From: Phoebastria nigripes
Lineage: Eukaryota; Chordata; Aves; Procellariiformes; Diomedeidae
Direction of reading: 5' to 3'
DNA length: 64,000 nucleotides
Assembly: GCA_035582835.1 (NCBI GenBank)
Contig: JAYKAV010002442.1
Location: forward strand, 2,240,943 to 2,304,942
Position numbers and translations under genes: made by a program. The notes under the pieces were generated by a model. It saw only the letters and a program-made list of their open reading frames with translations. It was not told the DNA's origin and made no database searches. Below, piece by piece: positions 1 through 48,024 of the stretch (position 1 is its first letter; every line of letters begins with the position of its first letter).

Positions 1-13
1 GAAAGATTAATGA

Positions 14-37925
<37,912 letters not shown>

Positions 37926-38265
37926 AACGGCCCGCTCCGCGGTCCAGGGTGCTGCCATCTGCCCTGGAGGAACCAGTGTATGCAGGGCCAGCAGTATATC
38001 TATCCGTTGGTAATGCATGATTGTACCACGATGGGTCCATCATTGTGTATCCTTTGGTGTGTGTAGCTCCAGATAAACCTAGCCTTTCTGGGTCCAGTGT
38101 TTTAGTGACAGTGTTTACTCTTTGGTTGCTCTTTGTTATCATTTTTGTACAGTATTTGCTCTGTGACTTGAAAGCAAGAATTGGAAAGCTACTGGACTGG
38201 AAAGTGTCACGTTATGTATATTAAGCTACTAATTTAATTTCTATTAAATATAAAAACCTGTGTGG
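37926..38265 (+). other. KIFAP3: KIFAP3 3' UTR
   Basis: Sequence from the stop to a probable cleavage site about 15-20 nt past the ATTAAA at 38243. It is short (about 340 nt). A longer UTR using later signals cannot be excluded. Confidence 0.6.
38243..38248 (+). terminator. KIFAP3 polyadenylation signal ATTAAA
   Basis: ATTAAA is followed within 40 nt by GT-rich sequence (tgtgtggtcag, gtggtgaatgtgttt), a fitting downstream element. Confidence 0.65.
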
Positions 38266-40749
38266 TCAGCAGTGGTGAATGTGTTTCTAACCAATGTTTN
38301 GTTTGTTTTATAAGGCATTTAAGAAGAATGCTTCGTGTGAAGTGTGTTTAACATGGACTGTTTCCCTCTCACACTTAAGTAACGGGAACACTGTTAAGCC
38401 CCATCATCTCCTGGCACTGCCTTGACACATAGTTACCCAAGTCCAGTCCTGGGTCTGAAGACTTTAATAATGGAAAGATGGCACAGATTCACTCCCCTGG
38501 AGCTTCAAACATTTACAATCTAGTTTAAATGCTTGAAAACACTTAAAATTGGAAACTACACTACAAAAGAATACCTTTACCATAGTGTTTAAAGAGAGTT
38601 CTGTGGGCTGCGAGAAGACAGCCACATCCTGAGGACTAGCAAGAGAAAACAACCACTGTAACTTGGTTCAGAATCCAGATGCAGAGCCATCCTAAAATGC
38701 AAATGCATCCTGTCCTGCGTGTTCACGGGGTTTAATTTGGATCTAAGCACAGATCATTGAGCAGCAGAGACAGGCCAAGACACCTTCACGTTGGACTTGC
38801 AATGCGGTGATTGCATTAAGCCATGTTTTGAAACGTGCTACGTGCAAACAGAGTTTAGGCTAAAGCTCTTCTTAAGTTGCGTACCCCCACCCATAATAGA
38901 TACAAGAAAGCGCACGGAAATGCCCTCTCTGCTACAGCCATCAAGTCAGCAGTTCAAATTTTCACTTTTTAAAAGAAAAGCTACCTGCACCTCATCATTT
39001 TTTTTTTTTAATGCCTCTTGATTTGCAGAATTGTTCCTCTCCTCTTTTCTCCCTCATTTCTGGCTTAAACAGAAAACAGACTTGCATCAGGGGCTGATGC
39101 TACTAAAACAGTAGCCAGTAATCCCGGAAGACTGGTGTATGTGCTAGGAAGGTGATCTTCAAAGGCATGGGGTTGTTTAGGAAGTTGACAGACTATTAGT
39201 CTTACACTTTAAAAATATCTTTGAAATGAAGATTTTTTTGAAACCTTGCTTTATCTTTTAAAAGTGTGCAGGTACTTTTATATGCACTGTTACTCGCTGT
39301 GGTTCATACTGCATGACTGGAAACGATTCTAAAATTAGCCATGGTATTTCTTACCAATTTTCAGCCTCCTCCCTGTGCTGGCTTCATGTTCATGGCTTCA
39401 CTTACTGGAGGTAGGTGGAAGAACAGCATTGCCAAGATTAACTAGTATTTTTTAAAATCATTTTCTATACAATTTTTAACTAATTCTTATGCAGTTTCTT
39501 AGAAAATGTAAGATCTTACTAGAAATGCTGCAAAAAACTTGAATTAACTAATGGGTTTCCAGTGTCATAACTTTCTAGATTCTTTCCATTGGTCTGAGCC
39601 CACACTTTATCTGCCCAGCAGTTGTGCCACATTTAGTCAAAAGCTTTCAGATATTTTTATAGTTATAGCTGTGAGAGAAATTACCCAAACTGCATATTCA
39701 GACACAGGCTTTTCTTTTGAGACTGGCACCCGCTCATCAGGCTTTTCCAGAAAATTAGTGTGAAGTTATTTAAAGCAGTTGCCCTTCTCATGGAATGTGT
39801 TGGGGGGGGGGGGGCAGCGGGGAAATGAAGTAGGTCCTTGGAGTATATGCAAACTATCAATGAAACTGAAGGAGCCTTTAATTGGAAGCTTCAGGTTAAC
39901 GAGGAACTACAGTTGAGCTTCAGCAAACGGGTGGGTGTCTGTAATTGTAATACAGTTGTGACCATGCTGAGAATAAATGGCAGTGGAAAAATCTCTGGCT
40001 GCATTTTTAGTATTCAATGTTAGGAGTTTATGAGAAAAGAATAAAAGATCAAGTATTTGTAGCTTTGCCTGGCACCAGCTAAGAGAAGAACATCATTTAT
40101 CTGCAAGCAGAGCTTGGTAAAAATTACTCAGCACTTAGTAGCCTGAGGACAGAGCCTGCTAGCCAAGATGAAAACCAGCTGTGCCACTATACTCTCTAAG
40201 GCAGGAGAGAGGCTGATTTTCCCTTTAATTACAGTTCCTGAGCCAGAAAGGGAAAAAAGATATGAGCACATAGACTTTTCAATCTATATCACATTTCCTG
40301 TGGGTGTCAGAGGGAGACTGGAGAGTCTGACCTGTAGGGTAGCTTTTTAATTATCTGTATTTATGGATTCAGTCCCTGAGTACTGTATCCTGCATAAAAA
40401 GGGATGAGGAGGGATCTGCTTTCTTTTAGCAACTGCTACAACTTTTGTCCTTTCCTCCTTTTCCTGGTTTCTCTCCCTGACTTTGTATAGCTCCTCTTTT
40501 ATTTCCCTACAGCAGCAATCCCTAACCATCCCAGGAGTATCCTCTTTCCCAGTCTGCTGCTAATTAATTAATGAGTTTGGTTAGGCAGGTGTTTTAGATA
40601 TAATTAGGCTGTAAAGTTAATAGCACAATGAAATAAGCATAGGCTGAGAAGTTCATATGTCTGTTAGCTATTATTCAGGCTTTCTGCAGATGTACAGTAT
40701 CATTTCAGTGAGCAATCTACTTAATGCAGCAGCCTAAGATCTTGTTTTA

Positions 40750-40790
40750 AATTATTATTTGTACCACACTAGCACTTAGGAGCTTACTAG
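40750..40790 (-). repeat. Short fragment of an old SINE-type repeat
   Basis: The sequence aattattatttgtaccacac tagcacttaggagc matches a segment of a repeat common in turtles and crocodilians (consensus approximately 'attattatttgtattacagt agcacctaggagc'). Confidence 0.4.
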
Positions 40791-41864
40791 GGCAACAGAG
40801 GGTAGGGAAAAGCAAAAGTAAACAAGTATCCTTGGCCTAGAGAGCTTATGAAGGACCTGATTCAAAGTCTTTTAAGTATCAGTGTGTGTGTGGAGCTGTC
40901 TGATAACAGTTTAACATGTGCATTTCATTCTGAAGTAAGACTGCCATGATTCTCTTTAATTGAATCTACTCTGGATTAAATGAAACAGGAACAGGATGTG
41001 TCGTCTTCTGAAATAAGTAGGACAAGCTCTGTTTAGATAACAAGAGATTTNAAGCCCCCCTGGCAGGTTCTTTAATGGAATTCCTGTAATACGCCACTGG
41101 TAAGCTCAGCTGTCCACTCTTTGTGGGAGAAGGCTGAGAATAGCTACAACCTTCATTCCTTCCATGACCATCCTCAAGAAAAATAAAATACAGTGAAGCC
41201 GACTTACTGGTGCAACTTATGTTGCAGCTGTCAGCCCTTAAAGTTGTTGTCATCTCCTCATTTTTTCTTTATGAGGCTCAGGAGAGAGCTCTGAGGTACT
41301 GGAGCTGCCTGCCTGCACGGGCGGTGGAAGACAGCGCTGCATTGCACGTAGTTCACAGGTAGAAGGTGACGTTTGCAACCAGTCAGTCTAGAAACCCACT
41401 TGAATGAGAACACGGACTTTTCTGGAGTTGGTATGTTGGGTTCCCTGCCCCCTAAAAAGAGAAACCCACTTCTGTTTATTAAGAAATTGAGTCCTTGAGA
41501 AATATCCTTAGCAGCAAAAAGCTACTGTAATGTAGCTGCAACTAACATGACTATGCGACAGGAGGACATCATTGGAAAAGACATCGGCTGCAGTTCAGGT
41601 TGGTGCTGGGAGCACCGCCCCAGCCCTGTTTCTTCCCTCTGCCTTCTCCAAAGGCCCTGTGGCCTGGAAGAGAAAGAGCTGGGGAACAAAGAGCTCTGTA
41701 ATCCTGCTAGTTCTCTGTCTACTCTTTCTTCTTCTGCCCTTGAAAGAGAAGGAAGGGGGTTCACACCTGCCTCATTAGGTCCNGAGTTACTCTCTGGAGA
41801 AGCCTATGTTGGCTGTTCTTAGGAAAGGCAAATTGCAAAGTTTGAAGGACAGAAGCGCAGCTCG

Positions 41865-41925
41865 TGTGTCTGTACAGCACCTAGCACAGCAGGGCCCTGG
41901 GCAGGGTCCATGCCTCAGTACCTCT
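41865..41925 (+). repeat. Short fragment of the same old repeat, opposite orientation
   Basis: The sequence tgtgtctgtacagcacctag cacagcagggccctgggcag matches the tail wording 'gtacagcgcctagcacaat ggggccctg' of the repeat also seen, reversed, at 40750. Confidence 0.45.
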
Positions 41926-44111
41926 TCAGTTTCAGTGAAAAAATGGACTCGCACGGGAAAAGCGAATGAAGGGAAGGAGTGCTTCTCCACAGAGGTGGCC
42001 CAGCAAAGTAAATATGCTGTAAATGATGCAGAGCAGCCAAGGTTTGCTTTTTTCCTGAGAGCCACGTGAATTACACCACAGCCTGAAGCCTGTGGCCAGA
42101 GCCGAGTGCTGCAAGTAGGTATCAGTTGTTGCTTATTAAGAATTTTTTTGTCTTTACCTGCAGTTGTTCAGGTCTTCCAATCTTCTGCCTTTCCCCTGCC
42201 ACAAACACACACACAGAGGGCATATAAATCCACGCTTAGGCCCTTGAATAAACTGTGGCAAGGGATGCCCACAGTTCCCCTTGTTTTGCACTTTGGGGCC
42301 AGGGTCTTTTGGCAACACTGTTTGTCCCATTTGGGCCAAAGACTTCACATCTTTTCCTACCTTTGAAAGAGGGAGGTGGCATATCTGAACTTCATTTTAG
42401 TTTCTGTTTCTGTATGCAGTATGTCACCCCATAATACATGACATACCTTGCCTCACACACTACATAGGACCCATTCTACTTTCCTGGACCCTCCTCCTCC
42501 CATCATCTTTCTGCTTTATTGAAAAAGACCCAGATCATCCAGCTGCCAATATACCCCTCTGCCAGAGGAGTGAACTCCTCCTTGTGCTCTGCCCCTTTGT
42601 CAACCCCAACGGGCCAGCTTATAGACCTCCCAGTGCACAGCAGTGGAAGAAAGCCTTCCTCTTTGCTTGCCTAAACAGATTGTGAAGCCTAACTGAACAG
42701 GGTTTGGGTGCAGATCTGAGGGGATCCCTTTTTCTGTCCAGATACCTGTGGCTTTGTTGTGCTGAAGGGACTCTAGCATGAAGGAGCCACTGGCCAGCAG
42801 ACTTGCGTCTCTGGGAGTATCTGCACTGTCCGTGCTCTGGGCACGGAGTGGAAGGCTTCGCTAGAAAGGGGGGGGAAAAGGTGTATAGCTACAGAACACG
42901 CCCTACAAAGTTCATGCCAGATTTGACAGCACAAAATTTAATGCAGGCTAAACTGGTGGAGTTTAGTTACTAAAGAAAGCCAAGGAGTTAGNACAGCTTA
43001 GACCACCTTTGTTAAACACGCTGCCATTGCCATTAAATCTTTGTCTAGACAAGGCCACGGATATGGGGTGTGCTGCTGGGCCCTGCTCGCTCTAAGCGTT
43101 AGGTTCAAAATGATTGAGCAAACCACATCCTAATGCCCTGGCGCTCCATGAAACTGGAATAACATTGGCGATANGAAAATAGTGTGTGAAAAGCCCAGAC
43201 CTCCCACTGCACTATAGTAATTCCTTTCAACGTTCGTTCTGCTGTCCAAAATACTCACGTGAAATCTCTCCCTGGAGTCACTTTACTCTGCAGCATAGAG
43301 AGCAATTAGTTTTAATGGCATTAAATAGATCTCCTTATGATGCACGAGTTACACCACCAAAGCAAACGTGCGGGGCGCGGGGAGATCTGTTAGACAGACC
43401 ACCTGCCTCGCGTACGCGGTTTTCGCCCTCTTGCCCGCCCTTGGCTTAGGCAGGGGGGGAAGCTCTTGCTCCATTCCCCGTAGCAGTGGTGTGGNGGTTG
43501 AGCGGGGAAGCTGTGGAAGGAAATTAGCTCGCTAAATGCAGCCGGGGGACAGGGGGCGGCTGTAACATCGAAGGAGGGAGACACCTATTCCCCGAGACCC
43601 ATAAATCACAGGCAGCACAGCTCGTTTCCACACAGCAAAGGAGGCTCAGGCGGAGGGTCCGCCCTGCCCACCGCGCCTGAGGCACCGGGCAACGGAAATG
43701 GAGGATGGGGCTGGCGGGGGCACAGCCCGGCCGCAGGGCAGGCAGGAGCCGCGGGGCGGACGCGAGCGCAGGCTGCACGCAGGGGTGGGCCGCGGTTCTC
43801 GGCGGTGTTCGGTTGCTGCCACGATTCCTGAAGGGCTGGGGGTGCAGGGCTTGGGAGTGCCGGCAGACACGGGCCGAGGGCGGGCTCTCCTCAGGCAGGG
43901 AGCGGGGGCTCGCTGCCGCTACGGAGCCGCCGCGGAAAGGGCAAAGGCGCCCTGAAGGGAGACTCGCCCACAACCAAAATGGCCGCCGCCGCTTCGCGGG
44001 CCGCGCCCTCGCGCAAGATGACCGCCCTCTTCGTCCCGACCCCCCCACCGCCAGGGGGCGCGCAAGGCAGGTGGCGGCGCTCCGCCCGCCCGACTCGACG
44101 ATGCGCCGCTG

Positions 44112-44118
44112 CCGGAAG
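44112..44118 (+). promoter_or_regulatory. ETS-family binding motif in CpG island
   Basis: CCGGAAG core in GC-rich context, typical near CpG-island transcription starts. Inferred, not demonstrated. Confidence 0.45.
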
Positions 44119-44180
44119 CGCGAGTCGGCGGCCGCGCTGTGAGGGAGGGAGCGGCCGGCGGGGCCGAGGCGGCGGCACCT

Positions 44181-44193
44181 CCCCCCCCCCCCC

Positions 44194-44257
<64 letters not shown>

Positions 44258-44275
44258 CCCCCCCCCCCCCCCCCC
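44181..44275. repeat. C15-G58-C22 homopolymer block
   Basis: Uninterrupted C (44181-44195), G (44196-44253) and C (44254-44275). It lies at the centre of the CpG island. The composition is implausible as written and is most likely a consensus or assembly artefact over a hard-to-sequence GC-rich segment. The real sequence here should be treated as unknown. Confidence 0.9.
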
Positions 44276-44800
44276 GGGCCGGCGGGGAGCAGGTGGGGAG
44301 GGGGCGTTCGTGGGGGGCGGCCGGAGCGGGAGGGGGCAGGCAGCGGGGGGTAGGTGACAGGGGCTAATGGCGGAGGCAGGTAGTGGAAGGTGGCAGGGGC
44401 TAATGGCGGAGGCTGTTAATGGGGGGGCTGACGGGGCTGGGGGCGGTGGGTGGGGAGGCGGTGAATGGGGGTGACCAGGGCTCCGCTCCCCCACCCGCCC
44501 CGGGGCGCCGGTGGTCCCGGGGATCCGGTAGCCCCAGCTCCCCTGGCACCCGGGCAGTGTCCTGCCTGTCCCCGGCGGTGCCCGGCCTGGCGCTGCCTGC
44601 GGGCTCGCTGCTGCCGGCGACGTGGCATCGCGCCTGGGGCCGGGGCTGCTGGGCCGAGGCACGGGCACTCTGCCCCTCGCCCGGGCCGGGGCGGCTGCTG
44701 GGGCTGCAGCCGGTGCCTCAGGCCTCGCTCGGGACAGGTCCTGCCAGCCCGGCTCAGAAAATGGTGACGCTGCCCTCCCCCCCTGCGGGTGTTTGTAACG

Positions 44801-47731
44801 CGCAGGTNGGGTGTGCGGTGGGGGCAAAAGCTCGCTTTTCCGGGGAAAAAAGCAAATACCGCATTGGTGACTGTAGTTGTTTTGAGTGCGCAGTGTTGTT
44901 CCCGGCGGCTGGTGTTACACTGGTGTTTCTCGGGGAGCTCTCTGTGTTAAAATGCGTGCTCTTTCCCCGTGCCTGGTGTCCAGGGTTGAACCGTCCTTCG
45001 GAAGGTGCAATAAAATCACGCTTCCTTTCCCAGAGAGGCTGTTGCCTGTTGATCGCCCACCTGTCTGCGTTCGTGGCCCTGCTTGCACAAGGTGCCCGCT
45101 GGACGTTTGCAGTTGCCGTGTAGGGAAACCTTTGCCTTTGGGAGCAAAGCGCCCGTCACCTCTGACAGCAGCTTCCAGGAGGCTCTGCTGGCACGGGGGG
45201 TGGCGGGCAGGGCGAGCAGAAAGCCGGGAACTGCCTCGCTTCTAGCTGTGGAGTGACAGGGCTTAGTGTGTGTGTTTCAGGTGGACACCTCCTCTGCGGG
45301 GTGTTATCACTCCTCAAATAAGCTAAATTGAAATTCCAATTCTAACACCGTTTATGGTGGCAAACCCAAGTTGTTCTTAACTACCAGTCCCTCTGTCCTT
45401 CCCTGTGGGGCTCCTCTCCATCTCAAGGTGCAGTGTGTGTTACATCTAATGTTCATGTTTACAATATATTGAAAATAAGATATTAAAGGGTTATAATGTG
45501 AGTAATGCTTTTAACCCACAAAGCATATGTGGTCCTCACACAGTGTAGTTGTGTGACTGCCAGTTTATTTTAGCATCAGAAGAATTATTCCGTGGGTTTT
45601 AGCCACACCTGGGTGTACACCTTTGCAAATGCTTTTGCCTGTTGGAGTTTCAATAGCCAGCATGGTTTGGAGTGCTGTGAAACGGAAAAGAAACCAAGCG
45701 ATAGTTTTGCGAAGCTGATGTGTTCCTGAAAAGTGTGGCTCGTGGTTCCACAGGCTCCTGTTGCTGCTTGGTTGTTTGAAGCTACTTGCTTGAAGGTGCT
45801 CAGCGTTAGATACCGAGAGTTGCTGGGCTCCTCCTGAGAGGCGGTTGCCTGGAGCNGGGGGCACTTGTTTGGAGCTGGTTGTCGTACAGTGGCACTCGAG
45901 TAGGTCGCAGTTGACAGAATGACTCTGATGTTACAATATTTCTGAACTGTGGGCGTCCCTGAAGCCAAATTTCTAACCGGTGCATATGTCCAGATGTATT
46001 TGGAGGAACGTGAGGCACTAGGTCAGCTCAGATACTTTCAGCTGTCCTGTGCAAAATCTGACTGAGAAACAATTACAGCAGAGCTAGCAGTTCAGACTTC
46101 TATAGCTTTCCCTTTATTTCTTAAAGGTCACATTAAAGGAATTGGCACTGAAGAGGTGCGGATCCATCCCTGACACTAGAGGGGAGAGAATGAAGTTGCA
46201 TGTTCTGTAGATAACCCAGTGTTAGATTTTAGGTGGATCAGGACACCCAAGCTCAATTAAAAAAANCCCCACAATTTCAGACTGTAGTGGTTGTTGTACA
46301 CTCGCTTGGTACACTCTGGAGGGTTGAGGTCTTAACATCAAACTTAAGAGCTGTAACGTGTTCTGGTTCCCATATCTAATGTGTTCATAGGGTTCATTCC
46401 TCCCAGCAAGAAGCACATCTAGAGTTGTAGCTGCCTGTTTGTTACAGAACAGTTAGCTAACAAAGGTGGTTAAATGATGTGTGAGCAAGGATTTGTATGA
46501 GGTCTATTAAAAAGACCTTCCCAGTGCTCTTGTTGACTAGTGGGGTTGTGCAACTGGCATATTTACATTTAATAAAAACATCAGATCATAACATGTTTAA
46601 GTATAGGACGCTTTGGGGAAAGGGGGGGGCAGTCATTTAGATAACTAATTCTTAACTGAAGCAGTGAAAAGAAGCCAGGAAACCATAACAGACCAGCTCT
46701 CCAAAAGGCCGCCAGCGCTGCTGACCTCGGAGCTCCTGGGAGGGCTTGGACCAGAGTCATGAGAGAGGGGCCAGAGCAGCAGCTTTGCTGCAACAGCTCT
46801 ATCGGGGAGCTGAGAGACTCCCATGTTGTTGCCCTCCTGAAGCCTCAGGACGCGGCTGGAAACAACCACCATAAAGCAATTCTCCAGTTGCAAAAAATGC
46901 TTGGGGGTGGGCAATTTTTTTCCCCACTTTTCCTGAAAGCTGAGGTTTTGCTCTCTCCTTCTCTCATTACTAAAGATCGTTTGCTAACTTCTGTATACAG
47001 ACCAGTATTCAGGGTCTCGCCTGTAGCGTGTGATCACAAGCCTGATTACAGAGCATATGCTCGGTCAGTGTTTTCTAAAAGAGCCTCTGCAATCAGCGTG
47101 TTTGTTTTACCAGTTTTGTATGCGAGGAAGCAGCACAAAAATCTGTGCCAGCCTCTTCCTGACAGAGGCTGTGGGAGGAAGGAAGGGTTGGCAGGCAGAT
47201 GGAATATTTGTCAGATGGAGAGAAGGTAATCGGGGGGGAAAAGCATGCCGCTGGAGGAGGTTACCTGGCCATAGCTTCACTGAAATCCTCTGTGGCTTGG
47301 AGGATTGAGGAATGGCTGCTTTTAAGAAGGCCAGGGGCTCCCTGTGCCCTAAGGCAGTGGCAGTCACAGTTCCTAACTGCTGACTGGGCTTAATCTGAAT
47401 TAAACCTCTGGAGTAGGTGTCTGCATGACTGGGGGTTTTGGTGGATCCTGGTTTTGGTGGATTCTTGGTTTGGTAGCCAGGTCAAGGACTAGCTGTAGAC
47501 ACTGTACTGTCTGTGTGTCAGAGCTGGTGATGTCTGGTGGTGATGCTGACACGGATGCCAGCGCAGTCCTAGCTCCACAGCTAGAGAGCTGCTCGCCTGT
47601 TGATCTGAACCCTTTTGTGGACATTCGGTTTCCTTTACAAAATAAAGGATGGGGATTTTATTCTTGTCCTTAAACTGAAGGAGAGGATACTGGCAGGAGG
47701 AGGTTCTTCATGGCTGTTTCATGCTTTGCAG
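44801..47731 (+). other. Probable first intron of SCYL3
   Basis: Lies between the CpG island and the acceptor ending at 47731. No repeat family is recognised. A small tandem repeat occurs at 47434-47476. Several open frames of 60-156 codons occur, none with recognisable similarity. Confidence 0.6.
47434..47476 (+). repeat. 16-bp tandem repeat, about 2.6 copies
   Basis: Unit ggttttggtggatcct, repeated once with one change and then partially. Confidence 0.8.
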
Positions 47732-47859
47732 AAAATGCTCTGCAGGTGAACTGGACAGCGCCCGCCGGAACTAAATCTGTCTGAAAAAAAATCTTCCTTC
47801 ACTCAGAGGCCGGTTTGTCATCAAGAGAAAACCTCTACAACGGCTGAACTCTGCAAGTG
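47732..47859 (+). other. SCYL3: SCYL3 5' UTR part of the first coding exon
   Basis: The likely acceptor is gctttgcag, ending at 47731; an alternative cag ends at 47745. If the first is used, a five-codon upstream frame (ATG CTC TGC AGG TGA, 47735-47749) is included. An in-frame TGA at 47845-47847 precedes the main start. Confidence 0.55.
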
Positions 47860-48024
47860 ATGGGCTCGGAGAACAGCGCTTTAAAGAGCAACGCACTAGA
47901 AGAGCCGCCATTCACACTGCCAACTGGACACACAATTTATCCGGCTGTGCTACAAGATGGAAAACTTGCTTCGGTCTTTGTGTACAAGCGAGAGAATGAA
48001 GATAAGGTTAATAAAGCTGCCAAG
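47860..48024 (+). CDS. SCYL3: SCYL3 coding exon 1 (residues 1-55)
   Basis: Encodes [20 protein letters not shown] and onward to [17 protein letters not shown]. Gly2 and Ser at position 3 fit N-myristoylation. Donor gtactg, phase 0. Confidence 0.96.

Larger units (their letters stand above)
38270..43650. other. KIFAP3-SCYL3 intergenic region
   Basis: No gene recognised in 5.4 kb. Contents are a G12 run near 39803, a homeobox-type AT cluster at 40561-40606, and two short old repeat fragments (40750-40790 and 41865-41925). The open frames here are short and show no recognisable family. Confidence 0.75.
43660..44800 (+). promoter_or_regulatory. CpG island, probable SCYL3 promoter and first exon
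   Basis: About 1.1 kb dense in CpG and far richer in G+C than anything else in the window. It lies 3-4 kb upstream of the SCYL3 start codon. It contains an ETS/GABPA-type site (ccggaag, 44112-44118) and a partial YY1-like motif (aaaatggccgcc, 43976-43987), both common at housekeeping start sites. SCYL3 has a non-coding first exon in other species; its limits and donor could not be decided here. It is long-frame-rich on both strands only because stops are scarce in GC-rich DNA. Confidence 0.75.

Noticed and set aside
43976..43987. YY1 binding site as a firm call
   Set aside because: AAAATGGCCGCC deviates from the AAnATGGCGGC consensus in the second half, so it is only mentioned within the promoter entry.
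43919..44827. 302-codon minus-strand frame, and overlapping 145-234-codon frames on both strands
   Set aside because: They lie in a CpG island where stop codons are rare, run through the homopolymer block as poly-Pro/poly-Gly, and show no protein family.
46759..47229. 156-codon plus-strand frame
   Set aside because: No recognisable similarity, no splice support, and within the probable SCYL3 first intron. Reads like chance.
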